Below are positions 27,239-36,240 of a stretch of DNA of 64,000 bases, in pieces (within the stretch, counting starts at the first letter, position 1; each line of letters begins with the position of its first letter). The notes under the pieces were generated by a model. That model did not search any database. It was not told where the DNA came from and was given only the letters and a program-made list of their open reading frames with translations. The DNA is taken from assembly GCA_958295905.1 (NCBI GenBank), contig CATQHG010000001.1, forward strand, positions 1 to 64,000, in the 5' to 3' direction. The translations under genes and the position numbers were made by a program. Source of the DNA: an uncultured Vicinamibacterales bacterium (GTDB taxonomy: Bacteria; Acidobacteriota; Vicinamibacteria; Vicinamibacterales; UBA8438).

Positions 27239-29362
27239 ATGGCGCAGATGCCGACAGGTCTGACGGCCGGGCTGGTCAGCTTGGTGCTCGTCGCGTCGCC
27301 CGGGGCGGTCCGGGCCGCGCAGGACGGCCCGTGGCAGACGTACGGCACCGAGAACGGCGAATGGCGGAGCTACGCGGGCAACATCGCCGGCCAGAAGTAC
27401 TCGCCGCTCGACCAGATCGACGGGACCAACTTCAGCGATCTGGAGATCGCCTGGCGCTGGCAGTCGGTCGACGCCATGGTCAGCCGCACGATGCCCGACG
27501 GCAGCGAGTGGTGGGCGCCGCTCGAGACCATCGTCGCCTCGCTCGAAGAGGACAATCCGAATCTCTATCGGCGGGGGCATCCTCCGCGGCCCGGCGGCAT
27601 GCAGGCGACGCCCCTCATGGTCGGCGGGGTGCTCTACTTCAACACCGCGATCTCCCAGGGGGTGGCGGTCGATGCGGCCACCGGGGAGACCCTGTGGGTC
27701 TTCAATCCGAAGAGCTACGAGGAGGGCACCACCCCGATGAGCGGCACCTTCCGCCAGCGGGGGGTGGCCTACTGGACCGACGGCGGGGGGGACGAGCGCA
27801 TCTTCTGGGGCACCGGCGCCGGCTATCTGGTCTGCGTCGACGCCGGCACCGGAGAACCCTGCCCGGACTTCGGTCCCGACGGCGGCGGGAAGGTCGATGC
27901 GATGGTCGGTCTGCCGCGGGCCGAGCGTGAGGAGCGCGACTACCTGAACGCGATGCTCTACGGCATCCACTCGCCGCCCATCGTGGTGCGCGACCGGGTG
28001 ATCCACGGCTCGCAGGTGGCCGACCGCCGGATCACGAAGGAAGCGGTGCCGGGCTGGGTGCGGGCCTGGGACGTCAAGACCGGGTCCCACGCCTGGGACT
28101 TCCACACCGTGCCCAACAGCGCCGACGAGTTCGGCGCCGACACCTGGCTGAACGAGTCGTGGCGGTACTCGGGCAACGCCAACGTCTGGTCGATGCTGGC
28201 CGGCGACAACGAGTTGGGGCACGTCTATCTGCCGACCGGCACCGCCACCAACGACTACTACGGCATCGACCGGCCCGGCGACAACCTGTTCTCGGAGACG
28301 ATCGTCGCCGTCGACGTCGAGACCGGACAGCGTATCTGGCACTTCCAGGCGGTGCACCACGGCCTGTGGGACTACGACTTTCCGACCCATCCGAACTTGG
28401 TGGACGTCACCGTGGACGGGCGCGGCGTCAAGGCGCTCGTGCAGGTCAGCAAGCAGGGGTTCGTCTATACGTTCGACCGGGTGACCGGCGAGCCGGTGTG
28501 GCCGATCGATGAACGTCCCGTGCCCACCGACACCAACATGCCCGGCGAGTACGTCTCGCCGACCCAGCCGTTTCCGACCCGGCCCGCGCCGTTCGAGTAT
28601 CAGGGCGTGACCCTCGACGATCTCGTCGACTTCACGCCCGAGATCCGGGAGATGGCCGTCGCGGCGGTGCAGCCGTACCGGCTCGGGCCGCTGTTCACGC
28701 CGATCTCCCGGCCGGTCGAGGGCGGTTGGCAGGGAACCCTGATGCGTCCGCCGGACGCCGGCGCCGCGACCTGGGCGGGGGCTGCCGTCGACCCGGAGAC
28801 CGGCGTGCTCTACGTGCCGTCGAGGAACAACGCGGTCGTCATCTCGATGTACGAGCCGGATCCGGCGCTCGGCGCCACCGTGGCCTACACGCACGGCGCC
28901 CCGGAAAGGGATCGGCTGGCCGGCCGCGGTCTGGGGCCGTCGCGGAGCGGCAACCTCATGCCGCGGGGCCTGCCCCTGCTCAAGCCGCCCTACTCGCGGA
29001 TGACCGCCATCGACATGAACACGGGGGACCACGTCTGGATGGCGCCGCTCGGGGACGGCGACCGGTACCGGAACCACCCGATGCTCCGGGACTTGGACCT
29101 GCCGCCTCTGGGCGGCGACGGGTGGGGCGGTCCGGTGCTCACGAGCACGCTGGTCATCAGCGCCCTCTCGGCGGGCGGCAGCGACGGGGGGCCGCGTCTG
29201 GTCGCACGGTCGAAGGAGACCGGCGAGGAGCTGGGCTCGGTCGATCTGCCCACCGGCGCCCTGGGGACGCCGATGACCTACCTGGTCGACGGGCGCCAGC
29301 ACATCGCGCTCCCGATCGGGGGGCGCCCCCCGGAGATGATTGCGTTGCGTCTGCCGGAGTAA
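27239..29362 (+). CDS. PQQ-dependent dehydrogenase, second paralogue, in an operon with a lactonase
   Basis: This 707-residue exported quinoprotein has a signal peptide (about 1-27) and the signature 'GEWRSYAGNIAGQKYSPLDQ'. Propeller motifs include 'AVDAATGETLWVFN', 'AVDVETGQRIWHFQAVHHGL' and 'TAIDMNTGDHVW'. It is longer than the first paralogue because of an insert early in the propeller ('GMQATPLMVGGVLYFNT' region with additional loops). No heme motif is present, so electrons must go to a separate cytochrome or the quinone pool. The SMP-30 lactonase starts 37 bases downstream, which suggests the substrate is a sugar or cyclic hemiacetal oxidised to a lactone. The exact substrate is not decided by sequence. 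Confidence 0.9.
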   Translation: MAQMPTGLTAGLVSLVLVASPGAVRAAQDGPWQTYGTENGEWRSYAGNIAGQKYSPLDQIDGTNFSDLEIAWRWQSVDAMVSRTMPDGSEWWAPLETIVASLEEDNPNLYRRGHPPRPGGMQATPLMVGGVLYFNTAISQGVAVDAATGETLWVFNPKSYEEGTTPMSGTFRQRGVAYWTDGGGDERIFWGTGAGYLVCVDAGTGEPCPDFGPDGGGKVDAMVGLPRAEREERDYLNAMLYGIHSPPIVVRDRVIHGSQVADRRITKEAVPGWVRAWDVKTGSHAWDFHTVPNSADEFGADTWLNESWRYSGNANVWSMLAGDNELGHVYLPTGTATNDYYGIDRPGDNLFSETIVAVDVETGQRIWHFQAVHHGLWDYDFPTHPNLVDVTVDGRGVKALVQVSKQGFVYTFDRVTGEPVWPIDERPVPTDTNMPGEYVSPTQPFPTRPAPFEYQGVTLDDLVDFTPEIREMAVAAVQPYRLGPLFTPISRPVEGGWQGTLMRPPDAGAATWAGAAVDPETGVLYVPSRNNAVVISMYEPDPALGATVAYTHGAPERDRLAGRGLGPSRSGNLMPRGLPLLKPPYSRMTAIDMNTGDHVWMAPLGDGDRYRNHPMLRDLDLPPLGGDGWGGPVLTSTLVISALSAGGSDGGPRLVARSKETGEELGSVDLPTGALGTPMTYLVDGRQHIALPIGGRPPEMIALRLPE

Positions 29363-29399
29363 TCCTACGACCTCACACCTCAGACCGGGGAGCTATTGC

Positions 29400-30527
29400 A
29401 TGAAGAGATCTGCTATCGGGGTGATCGCGGTTCTACTGCCTGTCCTGTCGGCGTGCGGCTCCGACCCGCAGTTCGTGGGGACCGCCCATGTCCTGCGGGT
29501 GCTGGAGAGCCTCGAGACCCAGCAGGCGGCCACCGCCGAGAGCATCGCGGCGCTGCAGGAGAGTGTGGGAGCCTTGGAGGCGTCCCTGAGCGCCGGCTCC
29601 GGGACGCCGGATACGGATCTCGCCGCCCCCGCCGAGCCGGCGCGGGCGCTCGCGGTCGAGGCCACCGTCGCGTTCACCGAGGGCCCGACGGTGGCCGAGG
29701 ACGGCGCCGTCTACTTCACCGACCTCGGCAACAACCGCATCATGCGGTGGTCGGCCGACGGCCAGCTCTCCACGTTTCGCCAGCCCAGCAACCGCGCCAA
29801 CGGACTGATCTTCGACAGCGAATGGCGCCTGCTGGCGTGCGAGGGCGGGGACGGCGAGACCGGCCTGCCGCGCGTCACCCGCACCGACCTGGCGACCGGC
29901 GAGGTCGAGGTGCTGGCCGATGCGTTCGAAGGCCGGGAGTTGCACCAGCCGAACGACCTGACCATCGACGGGCAGGGGCGCATCTACTTCACGGACCGGC
30001 CCGGGCCGAACCCGACGCCGAACCAGACCGGCGTGCACGGGGTGTACCGCATCGACCCCGACGGCGCCATCGCGCGCATTCTGACCGAGCCGGAGGTGAT
30101 GCGGCCGAACGGCATCGTGATCTCGCCGGACGACACCACGTTGTACGTCATCGAGACCGAGCAGGCCGAGGGCGGGCCCCGGTTGATCCGGGCCTACGAC
30201 TTGAGCCCCGGGGGCACCGTCGGCAACATGCGCATCTTCCACGATTTCCATCCGGGCCGCAGCGGCGACGGGATGACCATCGACAGCGCCGGCAACCTCT
30301 ACGTGGCGGCCGGGTTGAACCGGACGCGCGGCACCAGCGAGACCCTCGACACCGTGGCCGGCGTCCATGTGTTCTCGCCGGCCGGCGAGTTGATCGAGCA
30401 CATCCCGGTGCCGGAAGACACGATTACCAACGCCGCCTTCGGCGGGCCCGATCTGCGCACGTTGTACATCACCGCGGGCAAGACGCTGTTCAGCGTCCGA
30501 ACTGACGTCGACGGGACCCGCCGGTGA
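29400..30527 (+). CDS. SMP-30/gluconolactonase-family lipoprotein
   Basis: A 375-residue lipoprotein: signal peptide with lipobox 'LPVLSAC' (Cys about 19), a short coiled-coil spacer ('LESLETQQAATAESIAALQE'), then a six-bladed propeller of the SMP-30 type. Metal-site features are 'AFTEGPTVAEDGAVYFTDL' (Glu), 'SNRANGLIFD' (Asn), 'LHQPNDLTID' (Asn-Asp) and 'RSGDGMTIDSAGNLYVA' (Asp). These enzymes open lactone rings using Ca2+ or Zn2+. Its position 37 bases after the PQQ dehydrogenase gives a two-step route: oxidation to lactone, then hydrolysis, both outside the cytoplasm. A GGGGAGC lies upstream of ATG 29400. Confidence 0.88.
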   Translation: MKRSAIGVIAVLLPVLSACGSDPQFVGTAHVLRVLESLETQQAATAESIAALQESVGALEASLSAGSGTPDTDLAAPAEPARALAVEATVAFTEGPTVAEDGAVYFTDLGNNRIMRWSADGQLSTFRQPSNRANGLIFDSEWRLLACEGGDGETGLPRVTRTDLATGEVEVLADAFEGRELHQPNDLTIDGQGRIYFTDRPGPNPTPNQTGVHGVYRIDPDGAIARILTEPEVMRPNGIVISPDDTTLYVIETEQAEGGPRLIRAYDLSPGGTVGNMRIFHDFHPGRSGDGMTIDSAGNLYVAAGLNRTRGTSETLDTVAGVHVFSPAGELIEHIPVPEDTITNAAFGGPDLRTLYITAGKTLFSVRTDVDGTRR

Positions 30528-30549
30528 CGGCTGGAGGTTGGCGGCTGTC

Positions 30550-31068
30550 GTGAACGAGACGGAATCGGCGGGCGAATCGCGGTTCCAGATCTGGCGGTGG
30601 GAGTCGATCAACCGGCACGAGGGCGAGCTGTACCTGCGGCGGCTGCGCGTGGTCTCCTGCCGGTGGTTCGGCATCTACGTCCACTGGTTCCACGCCAGCG
30701 ACGACGATTCGCTGCACGATCACCCGTGGTGGTTCCTGACGGTCATCCTCCGGGGCGGCTACTGGGAGTACACGGGCCCGCCCGACGGGACGGCGGTCGT
30801 CAGGCGGTGGCATCCCCCCGGGGCCGTCCGGCTGCGTTCGGCACGCTGGTTGCACCGTGTGGAGATCGACCCGGCGCGGCGGCCGATGACCATCGTGTTG
30901 CGTGGCCCGCGGATTCGCCGGTGGGGGTTCCAGACCCCTTCCGGATGGATACCGTGGCCCGAGCACAAAGACCATCGGGCCCGGTCCACACCACCGGCGG
31001 GGACATCGTCCGCGTCGAGGCGGGCAGCCGCATGGCGGCCGTTCGCCGATACGGGAAACACGTGTTGA
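30550..31068 (+). CDS. cupin-like protein of unknown function
   Basis: This 172-residue protein has a cupin-type core: 'SDDDSLHDHPWWFLTVILRG' followed by 'GYWEYTGP', 'RWHPPGAVRLRSARWLHRVE' and 'PMTIVLRGPRIRRWGF'. The two histidines of 'LHDHPW' and the later 'LHRVE' could form a metal site. GTG 30550 has GGAGG 12 bases upstream; a TTG at 30538 is also in frame. It follows the lactonase by 23 bases and is likely in the same transcript. The last about 35 residues turn arginine- and serine-rich after 'GWIPWPEHKDH', which may mark a frameshifted end. Confidence 0.65.
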   Translation: MNETESAGESRFQIWRWESINRHEGELYLRRLRVVSCRWFGIYVHWFHASDDDSLHDHPWWFLTVILRGGYWEYTGPPDGTAVVRRWHPPGAVRLRSARWLHRVEIDPARRPMTIVLRGPRIRRWGFQTPSGWIPWPEHKDHRARSTPPAGTSSASRRAAAWRPFADTGNTC

Positions 31069-31111
31069 CGCCGCCGGTCCGCGGCGGCGCGGTGACAGGG
31101 GAGGTCTGGGG

Positions 31112-31255
31112 ATGAAGTTGCGGTGGATGGCCGGCGCCGGCGCGGTGCTCGTGGTGACCCTGGCGGCGGTGGCCCCCGCCGCGGGGCAGTGGGTCCCGAA
31201 ACGGGTCGAGTCCGACGGCTCCGCGATCCCGCGGACGCCCTGGGGAGACCCATAG
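31112..31255 (+). pseudogene. exported-protein gene interrupted by the IS4 element
   Basis: The 47-codon frame gives a clear signal peptide ('LVVTLAAVAPAAGQWVP') and then 'VESDGSAIPRTPWGDP', where a TAG stop appears. 'PRTPWGDP' is how many acidobacterial exported proteins begin their mature part, normally continuing 'DLQGIW'. The stop falls exactly where the IS4-type sequence begins, so the remaining gene was lost or displaced. GGGGAGGTCTGGGG gives a good ribosome-binding site before ATG 31112. Confidence 0.65.
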
Positions 31256-32610
31256 GCGCTAACTTGTTTTCGCGACGTGGCCGGCGTATCCTGGCATGCG
31301 GATGCATGACACGGAGACCGGCACAGTGGACGAGGACTGGGAGGTGCTGTTGTCGTTCCTCCCCCGGGACTGGCGCGAGTTGGCGCAGAACACCGGGGCG
31401 CTGAAGGGGCTGCGCAAGGACAAGACGGTCGACAACCTGCTGCGGACGCTCCTGCTGCACCTGGGCTGCGGCCACTCGTTGCGGGAAACGGTGGTTCGCG
31501 CCCGACAGGCGCATCTGGCGGACCTGTCCGACGTGGCGCTGTTGAAGCGGCTGAAGAAATCCAAGGGCTGGTTGCACGCGCTGTGCGTGCGTCTGTTCGA
31601 GGAGCAGGGCCTCGCGGTCGTCCCCGGGGGCGCGTTCCAGGTGCGGGCGGTGGATGCGACGACGGTGAAGGAACCGGGACCGAGCGGGTCGCTGTGGCGC
31701 CTGCACTACAGCGTGGGTCTGCCGTCGCTGACGTGCGACTTCTTCAAGCTGAGGGAACCGAGGGGCCGGGCGCGGGAGAGTCGTTGGCGCAGTTCCCGAT
31801 CCGTGCCGGCGACCATGTCCTGGCCGACCGCGGCTATTCGACGGCCCGGGGCATCCGCCACGTCGTGGACGCGGGCGGTCGGCTGATTGTGCGTGTCAAT
31901 ACGGGGTCGCTGCCGCTGTACACGGCGTCCGGGCGGCCGTTCGACCTGCTGGCCGCGGTGGGGTCGGTCACGCGTCCGGGCGCCGTCCGGTCCTGGGCGA
32001 CCACGGTCGCGGCGCCGGGTTGACGACGGCCGCCCGGCGGGCAACGTTCCGGGCCGGGTCTGCGTGCTCCGCAAGTCGGCGGAAGCCATCCGCTTGGCGC
32101 ACCGGAAAGTCCGTCGGGACGCCGCCCGCAAGGGCAACCGGGTGCAACCGGCGACCCTGCGGTTCGCCGAGTACGTGATCGTCTTCACGACCTTCCCCGA
32201 GCCGCCCTTTTCCGCCGCGGACGTGCTGGAGTGGTATCGCCTGCGCTGGCAGGTCGAATTGGTGTTCAAGCGCTTCAAGTCGCTGGCCCAGTTGGGACAC
32301 GTGCCGAAGTACGACGACGACAGCGCCAAGGCTTGGCTCTACGGCAAGCTGTTGGTGGCCCTGCTGGTGGAGAAGCTGGTCCACCATGCCCGCGCGATTT
32401 CCCCCTGGGGCTACGACGTGCCGACGCCGGCTCCCCCGCAGCGCGTGGCGTGACTTCAAGTTCGTGCTCAACCAAGTCACGCGCACCATTGAGCCGCCGC
32501 TCCCGCTGGCGCACATGATCAGGGACTGGCGAACGATCTCCGGCGATCTGGCAGAGCCGCCACGTCGCCGACAGTGTAGAGTCGACGACTGGCGCGGTGG
32601 CGGTAGGCGG
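31253..32610 (+). mobile_element. degraded IS4-family insertion sequence
   Basis: The element starts at the point where the exported-protein gene breaks off (about 31253) and contains a transposase gene with several frameshifts. I cannot find a matching pair of terminal inverted repeats, so the right end, near 32600 where the group II intron begins, is approximate. Confidence 0.6.
31296..32570 (+). pseudogene. IS4-family transposase, broken by at least three frameshifts
   Basis: Pieces of one DDE transposase are read in succession: 'DWEVLLSFLPRDWRELAQNT' to 'FQVRAVDATTVKEPGPS' (first Asp); then 'AGDHVLADRGYSTARGIRHV' (second Asp) in another frame from about 31745; then 'VLRKSAEAIRLAHRKVRRDA' and the IS4 signature 'WYRLRWQVELVFKRFK' (Y-x2-R-x3-E-x6-K) in a third frame from about 32025; and finally 'RDFKFVLNQVTRTIEPP' after a last shift near 32445. 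It is inactive as it stands. Confidence 0.85.
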
Positions 32611-32694
32611 ATGGGGGTAGCTGTTTCCGGCCGCTTTCGCCCGGTGCCGGTGCCTCACTCCCCGCCGTGACTCCGTTTCCAGTCGCCGCTCATC

Positions 32695-32727
32695 GAACCG
32701 GACATGCGGATTTCCCGCATCCGGCTC
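32695..32727 (-). ncRNA. group II intron domain V
   Basis: Read on the minus strand, 'gagccggatgcggg', a GAAA-like turn, and then 'tccgcatgtccggttc' form the 34-nt hairpin typical of domain V. It carries the catalytic AGC triad and the two-nucleotide bulge side. It lies just downstream of the maturase C-terminus, as expected. Confidence 0.75.
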
Positions 32728-32737
32728 TCGGACGAGA

Positions 32738-34075
32738 TCATGCCTTCGCCCACGGAAAGCTCGCCGTGCGCTGCGCAAGGCACGTGAGCCCGTACTCCTG
32801 CCGGAGTCGCTCGTTCGGGAAGCGCACACTCTTCCCGGACCGCACCTTGTGCTTACGACAGAGCCACTGGCGCAGCCGGCGCGTAGCATGCTGGTCAACG
32901 GCGCGATACGCCGGGCTGACCTGCCCAAGGGTGAAGTAGTTCGCCCAACCGGTCAACGCCCGGTTGAGGCGCGCCACCACTACCCCCGGCGACAGGAGCC
33001 CGCTGCGTCGTGTCGTCAGCCCGCTCACGCGGCGGCAGATGCTCCGGACGCTCTCCGGCTCGGACGCGTGCCGATGTAGGCGGCTCCCGTGTCCGGCCGG
33101 TAGTTGCGCCCAATCCGGTAGCCGAGGAACGTCATCGGCTCCTCCGGCACCCGGCAGCTGCGGGTCTTCTCGGCGTTCATCGGCAGCTTCAGACGCTTCA
33201 TCAGCCCTTCGACCGCCGTCAGCATCGCCGCTGCCGGCGCGCGGCCGAGGACCGCGAAGTCGTCCGCGTAGTTGACGATTTCCGCCTTGAAGCGCCGGGC
33301 GTAGCCCAGCACCTTCCAGCCGAGGATGAAGCGACGCATGTAGATGTTGCTGAACAGCGGCGAAATCGGCGACCCCTGCGGGGTCCCCTTCCGCTCCCGA
33401 CGCGCCCGGTTCGTGCGGCGGCGACCGCCGCGCCCGTCGTCCTCCTCCACCGCCATTTCCAGCCACGCCTTGACCCAGCCCAACAGACGCCCGTCGCTCA
33501 CGCGACGCGCGATGGACCGCATCAACTCCGCGTGCGGTATCCGGCCGAAGTAGTCCGACAGGTCGGCGTCCACCACCTCCCGGCGCCCCGTCGTCAGCAG
33601 CCGGTGCGCACGCCTGACCGCGTCAAGCGCGCCCCGGCCCGGTCGGTAGGCGTATTGCTCCGGTTGCAGGTCCGCCTCGAAGATCGGCGACAACACCAGC
33701 ATCGCCGCCGTCTGCGCCACCCGGTCCCGGAGACACGGAATGCCAACGGCCGGAACTTCCCGCGTTGCTTCTTCGGGATGAGCACCTGCCAACCGCACGC
33801 GGCCGGTAGGTCCCCTCCTTCAGGTCCCGCGCCAGTGCCCCCAGCCACCGGTCAACCCCGAACGACTCGACGCCCGCGACCGTTTCGCCGTCCACCCCGG
33901 CCGACCCGCCGTTGCGGCGGACCGTCTGCCAGGCGACCGCGAACACGTCGTCGCGCCACACCTTGTCGCTCGGCGAGTAGAACCGGAAGCCCGGAGCTTC
34001 CTTCGCTTTCGCATGTAGCGCCGTCTGGAGTCGCTGAACTCGTTCTGAGGCGGTTAGGCTCGCACCAGTCCCCAC
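32738..34075 (-). pseudogene. ltrA: group II intron reverse transcriptase/maturase, at least three frameshifts
   Basis: Successive frames give an N-terminal RT0-like region ('SAGVDGETVAGVESFGVDRW', from about 34075), 'VLIPKKQRGKFRPL' (about 33790), then 'GIPCLRDRVAQTAAMLVLSP' through 'KGTPQGSPISPLFSNIYM' and the catalytic 'VNYADDFAVLGR' (YADD), and finally the maturase/X domain 'VVARLNRALTGWANYFTLGQ' with 'LRQWLCRKHKVRSGKS'. Joins lie near 33805, 33740 and 33085. All catalytic residues are present, so one or more shifts could be sequence errors. As read, the enzyme is not produced. Confidence 0.88.
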
Positions 34076-34594
34076 GTCCCTTCCTCCGTCATGCGCTGCT
34101 CTCGAACCGAGGCCCCTTCCCTCCGCCGGCGTTACCCGGCTTCCCCGGTACTACGGGCCTCTCCGCCACCCCCGCCGGCCCGACCTGACCCTCACGGGCT
34201 GTCAGTTGGCGCGTGCCACGCCACCGGCGGGGCTTCCCGTGTTGCGTCCATCCCCCTCTTCCATGCGTGCCGCCGCCAGTACCCCGGCGGAACCGGCCGG
34301 TACCCCCGTCGCTCGCTTCCCGACCCGTGGCAGCCTTCCCCGTATCGTGGGCGGGTCGGCTTCCGCATTCGTCGTTTCGAGGCCTGCTCGGCGTTCACTC
34401 GCGTTGCGGCCCGCATGGTCGCTGAGCCGCCCAATGGCGGCCCGTTGTCGTCGGAGTGCTTCAGGCGATGTCGTTGCCTCCATCGTCCGCTCCGACTGCT
34501 ACCGGCTGGAGCGACAGTTGCCGGGCGGGATTCGCACCCGCTGAGGAATGGCGCCTTCGCACGGCGCACCGCAACTTCCGCCTTGAAAATCCCA

Positions 34595-34638
34595 GGGATA
34601 TCCCAGGGGCTTGCTTCGCGGTGTTAAATTGATATAAT
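34595..34638 (+). promoter_or_regulatory. sigma-70-type promoter with an upstream palindrome for the alpA-parB-like pair
   Basis: TTGCTT (34611-34616) and a perfect TATAAT (34633-34638) are separated by 16 bases, 35 bases before ATG 34673. The palindrome GGGATATCCC (34595-34604) lies directly upstream and could bind a regulator. A GAGGGG ribosome-binding site precedes the ATG. This is the clearest -35/-10 pair in the window and unlike the -10-only promoters of the chromosomal genes. Confidence 0.65.
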
Positions 34639-34672
34639 GGTAGAACCATTGGGAAACTACGAGGGGCGAACT

Positions 34673-34918
34673 ATGACGAAAACGCAGATGGATCGATTGT
34701 TGACACGTGCGGACGTGGAGCTGCGCACCGGCCTCGGGCGGAGTGCGCTGTACCGCGCGATGCGTGAGGGCCGGTTTCCCGAGCCGTTTCAAGTTGGTCC
34801 GGCATCCGTTCGATGGTCGCAACGGGAAATCGAAGCGTGGGCAGCGGCGCTCCCGCGCTCCCGCGGCGATGGGAGCCACCGCGCGAGCAAGCAAGACGTA
34901 CCGAGCGCGTCACGCTGA
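34673..34918 (+). CDS. AlpA-family helix-turn-helix regulator
   Basis: An 81-residue DNA-binding protein of the AlpA/excisionase-like (MerR-fold) class: 'LLTRADVELRTGLGRSALYR' followed by 'MREGRFPEPFQVGPASVRW' and 'SQREIEAWAAALPRSR'. Such proteins control excision or early genes of prophages and integrative elements. It starts the two-gene unit whose second gene (ParB-like) begins 10 bases downstream. An in-frame ATG at 34637 overlaps the promoter and is rejected. Its presence next to intron and IS debris suggests the remains of an integrative element. Confidence 0.85.
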   Translation: MTKTQMDRLLTRADVELRTGLGRSALYRAMREGRFPEPFQVGPASVRWSQREIEAWAAALPRSRGDGSHRASKQDVPSASR

Positions 34919-34928
34919 AGAGAGAGAT

Positions 34929-36122
34929 ATGCCCAAGTCACCGCCCGCCGGCGTTCCCGGCCGCACCGGAAACGCAAAACCGGAACCGGCCGCGGCCGTG
35001 GGAAAACCGCCGGCCGCATCCGCCGCCTCGGGGAAAAACCCGCCGGCCGCGCCCACGTACCTCGTCGCGCCCGGCCGCCGGCTCCCGGCGCACCCGGCGG
35101 CGACCGCGTTCCCGGACATGCCGGAGCACGAGTTCAAGGAGCTGGTCGCCGACATCGCCGCGAACGGCGTCCGCACCGCCGTCGCGGTCACCAAGTCGGG
35201 GATGGTCCTCGACGGCCGCCACCGGTGCCGGGCGGCGGAACTCGGCGGAAAACAGGTGCCGACCCGCGAACTCGACGTCGACGATGCTCAGGCGGCGGAG
35301 TTCGTCCTCTCGTTGAATCTGAAGCGGCGCCACTTGACGCCCTCGCAGCGTGCCGCCAGCGCCGCCGAACTTGCAACCGCCGGCCCCGGCCGGCCGAAAA
35401 CAGGGTCCACGGACCCGGTTTCTCCGGGCGCACTTCCGGGTTCCGAAAAAACCCCGCCGGATGGCGGGGTTTCCGGCGGCGGGGAAACTCCGCCATCTGG
35501 CGGGGTTACGCAGTCCGATGCGGCGAACAAGCTCAATGTCGGCCTGCGCAGCGTCCAGCGCGCGGAGGCGGTCCGGCAGACGTCCCCCGAGCTCCACGAC
35601 GCCGTCAAGCGCGGCGACATCACGGTCGCCGACGCGGCCGGCGCCGTGAAGACGATCAACGAGCTGCCGCCGGAGAAGCGCGCCGAGGCGACCGCCAAGG
35701 TGGTCGAGAAGGTCGTCGAACGGTCCTCGGCGAAAGCGGCCGCCCCCGCGGCCGGCGGGAAACCCAAGCCGTCCGGCCGGGCGGCCAAGGCCGCCCGAAA
35801 GGCGGCCGGCAAGCCGGCGCCGTCGAGGAAACCGCCCCAGGCGGACCACGACACGGACGCGGCGCTGCCGCCCCTGCCGTCCGCCAAACCCGCGGGCGCC
35901 CCGCCAGCCGCCGGATCCGCGCAACCTCTCGCCCCCGGCGACGATCCTTCTTCGACTGTCGAGATCGTCGTTTCGGACCCGGACGCCACGCTCATCGACG
36001 AGCTGGCCCAGAAATGGGACAAGTCGTCGGTCGAGCTCATCGAGATGGCCGTCCGCCTTGGGATTCCGCTCCTGCCGAAGGCGCTCCGCGCCGGGCGCGG
36101 CGCGGAGGGTGCGGGGTTGTGA
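34929..36122 (+). CDS. ParB/Srx-fold protein with a helix-turn-helix and a long disordered middle
   Basis: This 397-residue protein has an Ala/Pro-rich N-terminus, then a ParB-like nuclease-fold domain ('EFKELVADIAANGVRTAVAV', 'GMVLDGRHRCRAAELGG', 'VLSLNLKRRHLTPSQRAASA'; about residues 55-145). A helix-turn-helix follows ('SDAANKLNVGLRSVQRAEAV'), then a Lys/Ala/Pro-rich linker and a C-terminal ribbon-helix-helix-like end ('DATLIDELAQKWDKSSVELI'). The first box and the HTH are typical of plasmid and phage ParB-like regulators; GRHR is the conserved nucleotide-binding box. No parA is adjacent, so a regulatory rather than partition role is likely. Between the two domains is a segment encoding 'PPDGGVSGGGETPPSGGV' built from DNA hairpins. 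Confidence 0.8.
   Translation: MPKSPPAGVPGRTGNAKPEPAAAVGKPPAASAASGKNPPAAPTYLVAPGRRLPAHPAATAFPDMPEHEFKELVADIAANGVRTAVAVTKSGMVLDGRHRCRAAELGGKQVPTRELDVDDAQAAEFVLSLNLKRRHLTPSQRAASAAELATAGPGRPKTGSTDPVSPGALPGSEKTPPDGGVSGGGETPPSGGVTQSDAANKLNVGLRSVQRAEAVRQTSPELHDAVKRGDITVADAAGAVKTINELPPEKRAEATAKVVEKVVERSSAKAAAPAAGGKPKPSGRAAKAARKAAGKPAPSRKPPQADHDTDAALPPLPSAKPAGAPPAAGSAQPLAPGDDPSSTVEIVVSDPDATLIDELAQKWDKSSVELIEMAVRLGIPLLPKALRAGRGAEGAGL
35446..35471 (-). terminator. canonical intrinsic terminator on the antisense strand inside the ParB-like gene
   Basis: Read on the minus strand, 'aaccccgcc', 'atcc', 'ggcggggtt' forms a 9-bp GC-rich hairpin with a 4-base loop, followed directly by six T residues (the A-run at 35446-35451). 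A related second stem, 'ctccgcc', 'atct', 'ggcgggg', lies at about 35488-35506. Both are inside the coding sequence of the plus-strand gene. Confidence 0.55.
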
Positions 36123-36129
36123 TCTCCCC

Positions 36130-36240
36130 AGGGCATCCCGCGCTGACTGCGCGTGACAGCCCGCCCCCGATTAGAGGGGTCGCCACCGTCTTGCCGACCG
36201 GCCGACGCCGCGGGAACCCACGATGCCGCACGTCCGGATC
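36130..36240. repeat. dispersed repeat, inverted copy of 19942-20058
   Basis: Reverse-complemented, this segment matches 19942-20058 across 'ggacgtgcggcatcgtggg', 'ggccggtcggcaagacggtg' and 'tgtcacgcgcagtcagcgcg', with scattered differences. It begins a few bases after the ParB-like stop codon and runs directly into the IS66 3'-end fragment. Confidence 0.75.

Larger units (their letters stand above)
32610..34537 (-). mobile_element. group II intron with a frameshifted maturase gene
   Basis: On the minus strand the intron begins at 34537 with 'GTGCGAATCCCGCC', the usual GUGYG 5' end. It carries a reverse transcriptase/maturase gene in domain IV and has a recognisable domain V at 32727-32695. 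The 3' end is placed only roughly, near 32610, after a probable domain VI. A second, truncated copy of its first 71 bases with the same 5' exon sits at 58787-58857, confirming the 5' boundary. It abuts the IS4 remnant. Confidence 0.8.

Noticed and set aside
26540-29302. A 920-codon minus-strand frame opposite the second PQQ dehydrogenase
   Set aside because: It is rich in His, Arg, Val and Gly as expected for the complement of a GC-rich propeller gene; no motif found.
34530-34560. 'gggtgcgaatcccgcc' looks like a tRNA T-arm
   Set aside because: No acceptor stem, anticodon arm or CCA is present; it is the 5' end of a group II intron, seen again at 58787.
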